Below are positions 24,401-37,500 of a stretch of 64,000 bases of DNA, piece by piece (the stretch's first letter is position 1; each line of letters starts with the position of its first letter). A program made the position numbers and the translations under genes. Source of the stretch: Ampullaceana balthica (lineage: Eukaryota; Mollusca; Gastropoda; Lymnaeidae); assembly GCA_944989445.1 (NCBI GenBank), contig CALYLW010000138.1, positions 1,107,921-1,171,920 of the forward strand. The letters are read 5' to 3'. The notes below the pieces were generated by a model, which was not told where the DNA came from, did no database searches, and worked only from the letters and a program-made list of their open reading frames with translations.

Positions 24401-25480
24401 TGCATGCTTCTACTTCTAAGTTAATTAAGTGTGCCATTATTTGAGATCTCTGATAATATATATTGGAAATGGCCTCAAAGATTCAGAATTTGATTTTAAC
24501 TTTATTGCAATCCAGCTTAGTGAAAAGATGGATGTCACCACCATCGTCCAACTTTGCAACTTTGTATTACAGGTATATTAAAAGCACTCTGACATTTTGT
24601 TTAGTTTTGAGAAACTCCTCTAGACACCACAAAAACAGCCAAACAAATATTTGTCAAAGTGGACATTCTTTTGAGCCTTAGGGAACATGTTATTGACTTG
24701 TAACACTGATGATTATCAAGCTACACTTAGTTACTGTAAAGAATTTTAATCTTTATGTGTGGTAAAATCCCCAAAGATTATTGTGTGTATTGCACTATTC
24801 ATCACATATCCATAATTGTTAATTTTGCATTCACATGAGTGGTGACTTTCCAGAGGTAAAGATTTAGAATTGAGCAAGACATTAAACTAAACATGAACAC
24901 AAAATTCTGAGATGTTCATTTTATTACACCATTTTTATTCAATGCATTGGAATTATTGAACTAGTGCTGAAAGTGCTTCATAGTCGTGAACAATTTACAG
25001 CTTTTAAACTACAGTACACAAAATTAGAGAAAAAGAACTTTGTCTACTTTTTCCCCTAGATTTTTTCCAAAAAAGGACGGCTTGCGAACAAGTATATACG
25101 GTATGTGTTTGGTGACAGTGGCCTATTTGTTGTGTTTTCTTTTAATGGGTCTGAGAGCAATCTGAAATATTGGCTTGGATCCTAAAAAGTTGATGAATTT
25201 CTGATCCAGAAAAAAAAACCCACAAAAACTCATATCTAAAACAAAATGTAACTTCTTAACAGGAAATCCAAGGATTAAATCTGTAAAATAGGCAACATAA
25301 AATGACTAAATAAATAAAGGACAATTTCTAAGCGCAATAAAGTTTTTATGCTTTTTTAAAACCCATTTAAAATATCAGATTAAAATATAAAAGAATCCTT
25401 TATGACAATATAAACTTTAATACATTGGGTCTCTTATTTAGCGATAATCTTGTCAAATGAAAGCAGAATCTTTCAAGTTA
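18490..25480. other. AT-rich convergent intergenic region
   Basis: No coding exon recognised on either strand. It may include long 3' UTRs of both flanking genes. It holds a hAT MITE at 19633-19780 and a (TA)n run near 18788-18812. A stretch near 25079-25098 (CAAGTATATACGGTA) matches the CCGTATATACTTG motif at 30827. Confidence 0.6.
19633..19780. mobile_element. hAT MITE, CAGTGCTTTTT family
   Basis: Starts CAGTGCTTTTTTTTTC and ends GAGAAAAAGCACTG, with flanks CTCATAAT and CTTATAAT (8 bp, one mismatch). Interior inverted GGAAC/CCGG blocks. Same family as 37434-37658. Confidence 0.8.
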
Positions 25481-25488
25481 ACCATAGG

Positions 25489-25494
25489 TTTATT
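25489..25494 (-). terminator. Polyadenylation signal candidate, SKIC3
   Basis: TTTATT on the plus strand (AATAAA on the minus strand) 20 bases past the SKIC3 stop. Confidence 0.4.
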
Positions 25495-25514
25495 TTCCAA
25501 CTACCATGGTGTAG

Positions 25515-28500
25515 TTATACCTTGGCTGATAATTCCTTGTATAACTTCAAAGCTTTAGTGTCCCCTTTTTCTTTTGCATCATCTATCAAAGCCTGTGAAG
25601 AGATTACCAAAATGAGTCCATAATATCAACAAACCAATATAGATCTTAAAATGACTTTCAAATGTATTCATAATGAATATATGGTAATGTTTATGGATAA
25701 ATTATAAAACTTAATTACAAAAGCTATCTCAAAGGTATTTTAAAAACTAAGTGGTGTAAAAGAAATTCACTTATAATTTGAATACATTAATTAGAATTGT
25801 AAAATGTAATGTAATATTGAATATTTAAAAAAAAATTCATTGACTCTCAAGAATCCTTTTCATTTTTAATAGCAAAAAGTATTTCCCTCCCTCCAGTATT
25901 AGCAACTAGCTTACAGATATTAACTTCTGATCTCCTTCTTTGGTTGAGCCCCATAAAAGTTTGACAAGCCACTGCCTGACCAGGGAACTACAGTAACCAA
26001 TTTCTATGTCTGGATTAACATGATCTAGTGCTGTAGCAAAATGGTATTTAGCACGCCTGAATGGAGCAGAAATAAAAAAAATATATTTTTTAATTTAATT
26101 ATTATACTTCCTAAAGAAAGATTTCTGATAAAACTAGTTTTAAAATGTTTAACTTCTCATTGAAAATATAAACATGAATAAATATAATACAATTATATTT
26201 GTAATTAGAAAACATAATGCAAATACACTGTACATACAAAGAAGTTAAGTTTTACAAGATTTTGGAAACATGTTTAGCTGAGCCTCTTTTTATGTTTCCC
26301 AAAACTTGTATTGCTAATTTCTTTTGACCTAAATGTAATTCAATCTCCCCCTTAATTAACAGAAACATACAAAAGATTTTTTTAATTCTACTTGAGAAAT
26401 ATAAATTTTGTTTGAGGCACTGTCTACTGATTCATTTTTAGCTCTTTAAACAAATGAAAAAATATTCTGATTAACTTGACAATTTTTAAAAGAAGGCCAA
26501 TATCATGGGAAACATTATGAAAATAATTTTTTAAACAACAATAAAACACTAAGCTAAAATATATATATATAATTCTCTTCGTGGTCGGACCCTGCGAGAC
26601 AAGCTGCAAGTATGTTCAACAGATACTAATTTTAGAAAGCAGCGCACCAAATTACTCCACCAATGCATCAAAAGGTGTGCAAATTAAATATGCTCTGTAA
26701 AAAAAATTTTAATATTTTAATTTTGTAAAAAGGGAACAATGTAAAAAGTTATAAAATACTTTATGTACATTTCAGAAAGTTTAATATTTCGTATTGATCA
26801 AACAAAGACAAGTTAGTTGGGATTTTGAAAAAGTTGGGCGCCATAGGCGCCCTAAAAAAGTGCATTTTTTCAAAATAAATATATTTCAGCTGAACACTTC
26901 CGTCATTTTTTACGGGTGATACGCCGCGGGTCTCTCCAGAGTTCCTTCTTTTCATTCACTCAGTCGTTTTCCTAAACCCACCCCATTTTGACAACCGTGT
27001 CTTTCAGGAAGTCTTCACCCGTCACTAAATCATTAGCGGCGTATGCTACGCCGCGGGTCAGCTAGTTATCAATAAAGAAGTAAAAACCAGCAATAAAAGA
27101 AGCACAATGAAAAAATTGTGACTTATTGGTTAAGTTTTACAAATGCATTAGAGAAGTTTACATTTGTTTTAGTAGGTTTAATTCTTTTGTTATTATCTTT
27201 CTATCTTTATAAAGTGTCGTTGTGTTTGAAGAAGATGTGTTTTCCTGCATTTCTATATAAAGCTAAAAACTAAATTTTTTTTGGAGGGACAATAATAAGT
27301 TGCATGCACATGACATTATCAAATATTTAAAATGATATAATTATTTGTAAAATATTATGACATGAGATAATCTGCATGTGATGTAATTACATGTATTAGA
27401 ATTCACCTTTTTCAAGAAATTTCAATCTTTATTAATTTAGATATTGTTAGAAATGTTTACTCAACAAAATTCTTACTTTTTATCATCAGTACTCAGGGCT
27501 CTGATGGCCCCTATCACAGAAATTATTGGTGATTTCAACTCCTGACTATTCAGACTCAGAGCTTGCTCAAGGGTCTGTTGAAAATTTGAGTCTTCCGGCA
27601 TAGCCTTTATAAGAAGTTTATCATTCCAGTTTATATAACAATTACTTTTTTAAAAAATATGATAAAAAATAATATACAAATCAATACAATAGATCTAACT
27701 TTTAAAGATGTTTATGTAATAAATGTTTCCATAATTTACCTTAAAAATTGAGTGTAAAAGGAATCAAAAATAAAACTAACCTGAAGACCACAAAATACAG
27801 CATGTGATATTCTTTCCCAATAAAACCTATACAAATAAAAGACAAATGAAAAAAGATATTAGTCATGAATTTGTAAATTTCCAGAAGTGTTTTGTTGCTT
27901 TGTTATGTTATAATATTTTTTTGGTTAAGCCATATGGGCATAGGACTGTCTGTTCTTTTGAAGTTTATAAAATATATTTATTTATCTGTCTGAATTTCAA
28001 AGCAAAGTAAGTATTGTTTTAGGTTCTTTTGACTTGCAGCTGCAAGAGGAGGAAGACACCTTAAATTGGTCCTTCAAAATATTAATGCTTTAAATTTTTA
28101 AATAGATTATAAGCTGCATCATCCCCTTTAAGTTATAACTTAAAAGATTGAATTCAGTAATGCTATATTGTTACAGATGATATACAACTTACCCATTTGG
28201 TAAAGCATTTGAAGATAACATTTTCATTGTCTTTAGACATTCATCAAATCTTTTGTCTTTGTAGAACAAGGCAGTGTTTATCTAACAAAAAAATATTATT
28301 TTTTTAAAATCAAAAGTATACAATAGGATCTAATTATTATCAAGAACAGTTTAATAGAAAAGTTAAAATGAATATTTTGGGCCTAGATGCAGTAGTAGTT
28401 GATCTCACACGCCATCTTGAATTAATGATTGTAATCTCATGTAATGCTAAACATGCTTCCATTATAAATTATATAATAGTAAGTGTAAATTTTGTAAGTT

Positions 28501-31500
28501 AAATTTTTTGCTTTCCAACTATCAGACCCCAAGGATCAAATTTTATTGATATTTGAAGCATGTGTGTGCTAAGATCTCACTAACTGTGACACCATGCCTG
28601 TATTACTTATAGTTGGATAGAACTTTGATCACATTAAGTTTCATAAACTATTAAATTCCATCTATTTAACTTTCACATTGTTTGAAAGAAGGGGCTTTAG
28701 GTTCTTTATATTGCACTTCTAAAATAAGGATAAACTTTATTAGTTAAATCCTACTCGACGGCTGAAAGTAAAAATATGATCGACTTTATTTATAGCAATT
28801 TCTTTATATTTGCTTTTATCTAATGTACACAAATGACATTACATTTTTCTAGAAAGTATTTCTTGTTATACAGCCTTAGAGTTTTTTTATTTAATGCATT
28901 GTACACTTAACATGATGATGAAACTGTCATTTAAATACATTTACCAGATGTGAAGTGATGTTTTGCAACATTGCACTTTATAATAATATTTAAACCATCT
29001 GAACAAATATTGACTAAGTATTTACACCTATCCTACTGGCAAGTGTATTGGCATTAATAATGCTACATGCTCCCAGCACCTTCTCTTTTATTTTACCCTA
29101 ATATACACACTTTTATTTTACCCTAATATAAACACATTGATAAGCAAAGTTTGAGTAATTTCAAACCAATGAAGAAAAAGTTCAAATTTTTATAGAAACA
29201 AAATAGAGTAAAATATATACTGATATGCACTACCAAAGATTGACAAAATTTTATCTTACATATGAATCAAATAAAAAGAAAAACCTTGAAATAAGGTATA
29301 TATTTAAAAGAAAATGCTAACCAGAGTTTGAAGTCTTGAATAAATACTGTGCTTTGTTGTTTCCGCTGTGACAGTTTGTGAAGTAAGATATGAGGTGATA
29401 GCTTTGACAAACAACTTTTCATCTTCAGTCTGGAAATATTTTTTTTAAAAACAATGTATATAGAACATATTATTTCTAGGCAAGAAAGGATAAAATTATT
29501 GATCAGCAACAAAATAAAGAGCGAACTACCAGGCAGCCTTAATAAAATATCTATAAAATATCTATCTATATAATTCAACAGAACAAGCACAAGACAAGTG
29601 CAAATAAGCATGACGAATGACCCTCGCTAGGGTCGGCCAATCACAGTTAATGGTTGGCAAGCTAGGGTGGTGCAGGGTGTGCAGGTAGCTAACCGAACTG
29701 CACATGTCTCGAGACCAACAATGCGTCCCCCCCCCCAACGTTCACTTGCGTTGTTCTGATTTCTTCGTGCTGTAGTTTATGTCCGTTCTTTACCCCCTTT
29801 CTTTAATAATAATAATAATAAATTGATAATTTATACAGCACTGTATCCCAGTAAGGAACTAGGCTCACAGCGCTTTACATGAAGATAATAACATACATTT
29901 AAGTATTAAATAAACATTCATAACATAACAAACACATAAATTACAGTACATTACACATAAGCTACGTTAATCATTAGAAGAAATATTGTTTCATTAATTT
30001 TGAAAAGATGTGTCTTAAGTGCAGTCTTGAAGGATTTGGTTGTTTAAATACTACGGACGTGTAATGGTAGAGAACTCCATTGTTTGGCTGCACAAAAAGA
30101 GAACCACCTTTCGCCTAATGTTTTAGTGTGTGTCATAGGAACAGAGAGAATGTGTGTGTCTTCAGAAAAGTGTAGCTGACGAGTGGGTGAGTAGACCTAC
30201 AAAAGTTCAGTAAGATAGGAAGGGCATGAGTCAGAAAAGAAGCTGTGACAGGGAACGGCCAGTTTGTAATCAATTCGGGCTTGTATAGGTAGCCAATGAA
30301 GTGAGTAAAGTAGCGGAGTAACATGGTCATGTTTTAAAATTATTTTAGGTGTCAACTGTCTGTCAGTAATGCATGTTTTCATATGAGTTCACACTTAGCT
30401 CTCTTTACCATACAATACTACCTGATCAGATGTCACTATCATTTTAATTAATACCATCCACTCAAAAGAAAATGATAAATTTCATGTCACATGAATCACT
30501 TTTATTTTTTCTAGATTATATCAAACACAATAAATTAATAAAATATGAATGTTTCGCTAGTGGTCATAGGGTCCATAAAATCCAGGTCAAGCTGCTTCCT
30601 CATTGTCAAATCCTCCCTATTTCTAAACTCCATATTTTTGCATATTTAAAGTGATGAATGAGGAAAAAATTATGTCATGCAGTCAGCTTCATTCATGAAC
30701 ATTAGAAGTGAGGAAGAAAAGTTCATTTTGTACCAGGGGTTGGAGTGGGTGTTGCCGTATGGAAATATTAATTGTGCAACACATGGTAATGAAACTGGTA
30801 GAAAATATGATAACTGGATTTTAGTTACCGTATATACTTGTTTATTAGTCAATCTCGTCTATTAGTTGAGGGTATCTTTTTAACCAACAATTATGAAATA
30901 TGCTATGATACATGGTAAGTCGAGGGTAAAACTTGGGCTTTGACATTCTGTGATTTTTTTTTCCATTGAGGAAAACTTGATTAGTAAAAATATCTGCAAC
31001 ATTTTGGTTTACTGGTACAGAGAGAATAAAGACAGACACATGATATAGATAAACTCACTAAAATTTTCTTGCTCTGGAACTTAGACAAAAATGATTGAGC
31101 TGATTCAACATCACACATCTCAATACAACAAATGATCAGCATTTGTAGACACCATGAGTTAAGCTCAGGAGTGAGGTCTGAACAGAAGATAATTAAAAGT
31201 AGATATTAAAAATATACAACTAAATATACCTTGGACAAAATAATATAAATCAAATTTTTCAAACCAAAAGATTATAAATTACACTTCAGCATTTTCTATG
31301 CTAAAGATGATGCTGGCTGAAATGCTGGCACAAAATTAAAGCAAAATTATTTGAATTTTAATTTTTCTCCAGATTTATTTGAATTATGATGTATGTATCA
31401 GGTTCATTTGGTGTTGCTTACCCTTTTCTAGGAGGAAATGTAGAAAACCTTTCTCAACTTTAAACAGCTGGCAATCACCTATCAGAGCCTTTCTTATAAC

Positions 31501-34500
31501 TGCTTCAGCAGACGTGGCACAGACTAGAGCACTCAATGATGAAAGACAACCTAAATTAAATTTTTAAAACTAGATCAAATGTTGGTACAGATTTGTTGAA
31601 CCAAGGAACATACGTCTGCAAACTGACAGACTTTCTGTCTATTCACTCACATTTTAGTATAAATTTAATTTCCTTTGCTCATGCTATTTTCTATTTTTAA
31701 ATTGATAATGTTGGTATACAACTATAATGCACTTTGACAGGATCTCTGTATTTGTGATTATTGTTTATAATTTCTAATGAATAACTAACAATTTTTTTTT
31801 AAAGATGTTAAAATGATTGTGTATAAGGAAGGTTTGTATGATAGGTATTCTATTCTTCATAAAAATACTTGGATTTGTATGACTGTATATATTACAGTTG
31901 AAACCGGTTAAGTCGACGGCGTTGGGATATGAAAAATGGCATTGAGATAACCGATGATCAAGTTAAAACGAAAACCAATATGGCGGCAAAAAATTAACAT
32001 GCGCTTGAAATTTCTTTAAATACGTGTTGTGCGTTAATTAGTGATGGGACGATTAATCAGAATCGTATCGGAATATACGAAATATCAATATAATGTTACA
32101 TTATGTGATATATTATATTATGCGAAATGGAATGTCATTGCGAGTATGATTTATGTAAATGAATTAGTGACTCAGCTCTGACTGAGGCTCTCCCCCTCTT
32201 GTTCTAGTTCATTTGCTCGTTCGTCCTTGAACTTTATTATTTCATGCTATTTACTACTAATAATAATGATGTAATTATAATTAAATTCATAATCTTAGTG
32301 TAAGTTTATTACTAATAAATACCAAGGCATTTATTTGTATAAGGACCAAGGAAAACAATCAATATTCAAATAAATATATTTGTTAATAATTGACTACTAT
32401 TACGCTCGGACTAGTGTTTACCGTAGTTGCGACTATCGAACGACCACTTACACTCATCTTTAAAAAATTTTTAGGCTTATTTATATAAGTTTTAAGTCTT
32501 CGGAATTTAAATAATTTATTCAGCTGCAACTTCAATAAGCCGTAATAGCTTTTTACCCCGGAGTTCGTTTTTGTTGTGTTGAGCGACGGTGACTTCAAAT
32601 CGCTTTCTCCCTATTCCGGTATCTAAATAATATACACGTCATCACTATTAGTCTACTTCGCCTACGGTAAAGGAATGCTTTTTAAAAAAATTGTTTTAAT
32701 TTGCTTAGTTTTCGAGGCACTGTACGAGCGCTTCATGTTAACCACGGTCAAAGGTCACGGCTATTACTACAGTCGGTGAACTCAAAGGGACAGGAATCGT
32801 GTGCGTGGCGAAATTCAATAATTCGGGCAAGTTGACGAGTGAAACATAACATGGTATTTAAATAATTCCATCTTATTATGACTGTTTACTCCGTTTTATC
32901 AGGACTTAGTTGGCATATTAGCTTATTACCCGGAGTTAATTTTTAATTGTGTTACGGCAGAATACCAGAGCCAACGCGCGAGCGAACGTGACATCAAAAT
33001 CAAAGCGTTTTCTTAATAATAATAATATTCTGGTCTATAAATATAAAAATACACGTCATAACTGTTTGTGGAGTTCGCTAGTGACCGATTTTTAAAAAAA
33101 AATGTATTCGCTTAGTTACCGAAGCATAGCACCAGAAGTAACAGCGCTGAGCAAGCGGGCTGTGACGTCAGCAGCAGACCCTGGTGAGGCAGAAAATTGG
33201 TCCCTTCCCTTGGTTATAAAAAAATCATAGCTAACATTTTCAAAAGCTGGCGATTGGTCATGGGGATCGAGATAACCAACGTTAAGTGGCAAATTTGACC
33301 CTTTTTTGTGCTCGTGTTATGAGGTTTCGGCGACTTAAAAAAATCGTATTAAACGACGAGAAAATGCTAAGACAAAGAGAGAATTTGGCGGTTCCAATAA
33401 AAAACGTCGACATAATGGGGTGGGCGAGTTAACCGAGCTCGAGGTAAGTGGGTTCGACTGTATTTCTAAATAAATACCTGGATTTGTATGAAAAGCCTTT
33501 TGTGCAGTTTTGAAGGCATTTTTGTTACACTGTATTCTGTGATGGAATCCAAGCAATAGCTGACCCAAGCTCTGGAACAGTTTCTAGTATTAAAAAAATG
33601 GATAATAACAAATGATTTGACATAATATAACATAAAAAGGATTTATAGTAAAAACATTTGCTTACAAAATTCATAGCAGTATAATTAACTTATAATAACT
33701 AATACTTGTTATGTCCATGCTGAGGCTCTACACAGGATATAAGAAAAATAAATTGATTCATTCAATCTGCACTTAAAGCTATGTCTACTTTTGAGGTAGC
33801 TATTTGGCAAAAAAGGTTTCTTTTCTGCTTATTCTTTTCAAATTTTCTGTACCAGAGAGGTTCTTTGTCAAATCGGTCTTCATCAGTTTTTCCCTGAACT
33901 GTATCCATTAAGATCCCTGTACTGTTACTGCAATGGTTTTCAATTACATCTCAGTTCTTTATTGGAAAATTTCTTGGCAAGAGGAATCTATGGCTCTTTA
34001 AAGCATTACTTCAGGAAAACTTCGAAGATTCTGGTATTTTATAAATTAAATAATACTTTTTTTTTAAATCCCTGTTCTTACTGAGACAAATCAGTCTGCT
34101 TGCTTGCGCTATAAATGTCATAGTTCCAATGCATTGCTTGCTTTTCTGATTCTGATGTTGATTTCCTTGTCCCAATCACAATTGATCCTTGTTTTATTTT
34201 CCAGTCAGCTTTGTTCCATGTAATTGTAGTCTCAACTATAGCATTTTTTGGTCATGATTTAGTTCTTTGTTTTTTTGTTTGTTCACTTCAACATTTTTTA
34301 CCTACACGAAGCTATATGTCATCCATACAACATAGCAGGAAGTAAAATCCATAAATAATTTATCTTCTGCTGTGAACGCATTCTAGTATGTTTACATCAT
34401 ATAAAATAAGGGGTGATTACATTATACAAAATGAGGCGATATTGCAACTTTAAAATGAAAATAACATGTCAGAACTTTTTAAAATGTGAATTATTTATAC

Positions 34501-37500
34501 TGATCAATAGACTCATCAGATGTATGAAATGGCATTTTAGATGGGAATGGATACAACTGATGAATACATTCAGCCAGCTGTAGCAACCAAGAAAACTAGC
34601 TACCTGTGTTTTATTATCATTTAGACTTAATGAAGTAAGAGCAGCATCCACGGTTTTGGAGTAATCAATGTCCTTAGCAAGCTCAAGAGTTACACTCCAC
34701 AGTAAAGAATAAACTGCCTCATTTTCTGGGTTGGCTTTGACTATTTCCTGAAGCTGAGTTAATCCTCCTTCTTTGTCACCCTGTGGATCAATATTTAATA
34801 CACATATATATATACAGATCTTGTAGGTCATTTTATAAAAACAAGCTAAAATAATTAAATACATTAGCATGAATATATCAAAGTAAAATGTAAATATAAT
34901 TATAAAGTATGGCCATTTTTTTAAAAAATATAAAGATTCAACACTGAGTCTTACAGGATTACATGAAATCAATTTATTTAATAAAATATTGAATTGGATT
35001 TATTTACTTTTTGGTGTGTTAAAAATAAGACAATTTACCTCTAACAAAAACTTATACACCTGCAACAAGCTGATATCTTTCAAGAATTTGTCTTTATCTT
35101 CCTGCTTTAATAATTCCTGTAAAGCAGCTGTGGTTAACGTCATGTCTTCTTGAAGCAGGCCAAGTGCACAGAGAGCCAGCAGTCCATGAATAGAAGGGGG
35201 GTTAGTTTGAAAACTAAATCAAATAGTAACAGAACAAAGTCATTAGTTATTATTGTCACTTTTGATATAAGATGTTTGCATAATATCACAATTTCTTGTT
35301 TCTTTTAAGAGGTTTTATCAGATTTACATCAAACTATTCTTTATTAACAAAATTTTTAATACATTTTTAAAATGACATACATCATTTTTTTTAAATGACA
35401 AACAAAGTTGGGTAATTTAATTTTAATATTCAATGCCAATATATTAAAACATGTAATTATAAAATCTGCAAAGTCGCTTATAGATGCAGTAAATGCCTTA
35501 TTTCACCAACAGGATAGACTTTCTAAACTAAATACATAATGTTCTAGGTAAAAAGTCAGTTGGTCTTTCAAACTAACGCTATGATAAAAATGTATGTGAG
35601 ATTCCTAAAATTAACACATGAGGATTTTGTGTAAAACATATTCTTCAACTTTAAGGAATTTATAATATTGATTTAATAAATCTGAGGTGTTAAAAAGGGT
35701 ATTAAAATATTAATATAGTTTTGTGTCTAAAATGTGGGGTACCCAATGTGGGAGGCACTAATTAGGATTCTTAAGGAGATGTAGTGGGTGCCTTGAATGC
35801 AAGTTTCTTAAAGTAACTTTGTAAAATGAGAAGTTAACAGGTTGTCTGGCCCATTGTTTGGCAGGTATTTATTATAATATAACTACTAAATAAGCTACTC
35901 AAACTATTATTTACCCTTTGAACAGCTGGGACTTTGCCTCATCAATGTCTCCAATATTGTAAGCTACCATCCCTAAAGCTGCATAAACCTGTGACATTGC
36001 AGGTTTGCCTTCAACCATTCTAAGAACTTCTCCATACACTGAAAACAAGTAACAAATTATAGAAAAACTTCAAATTCAAAATGTATTGACGATTAGAAGC
36101 CGCTTATTGCGTCAACATTCATTGACACTGGTGAAGTTTAGCACAACGGTGTAAACAGGTCCCATAACTGAAAATATTATTAACTAAGCAACTGTGCTTT
36201 TGACTTAGATTTTACTTTGACTGTAGATTGTTTCCTGTTTGGATTTCTGTTCAGTTTTTATAGTTGCTAAGGGAGACAGACTATTCTTTTTTATGACCTC
36301 ATGCAAAGAAGCATTAAAAACCTATAGTCCTAAAGAAATATTGTGCTCAATAATGGGACCTATAACTCAAACAAACAAAAATTAAATTTATTGTAATCTA
36401 CTACTCTGTAACATAATTTTTTTTAAATTCTAAGTACGTGGAAAATAAGTATACCAAATATGTATACTACTCAAATAATACAACCCTCAATTCACAAATA
36501 TTAGTCTCACTGCAAAACAACACAGTTTATTAACCACGAACTATTACAAATTTCATTATTTCAAAAACTATAAAATAAATTAATCTATTTACAAGTAATA
36601 TGTAAAAACGCACAATACTTTTTTTTTCTTCTACCTTTAAAGACCATGTTTTCCAATGGACTAAAAAGCAGAAAATAATGTTTTGGCTACAAGTACGAGT
36701 TTAGGAATGAGAATGCCAGGAAGTTATCAAAAACAAGTAATATGTAAAAACGCACAATACTTTTTTTTTCTACCTTTAAAGACCATGTTTTCCAATGGAC
36801 TAAAAAGCAGAAAATAATGTTTTGGCTACAAGTACGAGTTTAGGAATGAGAATGCCAGGAAGTTATCAAAAACCCTTGCATCATGTGCAACTAAAACATG
36901 CTACCTTTGAAACAAATGAAATTAGAAAGTTAACAACATACCTTTAAAGGCTTCTATCAACTTGCCAGATTTGAATAAAGAAAGTCCATATAAACACAAG
37001 TTCTCTACATCTGAGCTCAAACTGCACTGTTCATACAGAGATACTGATTCCTCATATTGTCCAAGTTTGCTAGAGAAAAATGTCAGTTAATAATTTAGTC
37101 ACCACAAATTAGTCACAAGTTCCTAATGTTCAGAAATATGTATAACTTTGTATAGATGGATAGAAGCTGACTGATCATGTTAGAGGTTTCGTTTTAATTC
37201 AAAATACATACACTAAGGAACATAATTATATTCACATTCACTTAATGTCAAATGATCGTAACAAATTCCATTTATGAATAACAATTTAATTTTTTAAAGC
37301 ACCCCTTATTTCTTTAATGACAGACTTTCTAGTTTTAATATACATTTTTTAAGTACCCACAATCAAATTGAGCATTTATTTTTTAAAAATAACTTACAAA
37401 CAAATATAAATAAATAAATATATTATATATAAACAGTGCTTTTTTTGTGACGGTACGCACCGGTACGGAGTACCGGCACTTTTTTCAATGTGGGACAAAA

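Noticed and set aside
27837..28010. 68-aa plus-strand frame
   Set aside because: Antisense to SKIC3 exon 41 and its introns, no recognisable domain.
34469..34972. 167-aa minus-strand frame as an independent gene
   Set aside because: Only the middle (GDKEGG to NDNKTQ) is real: exon 35 of SKIC3. The ends are intron.
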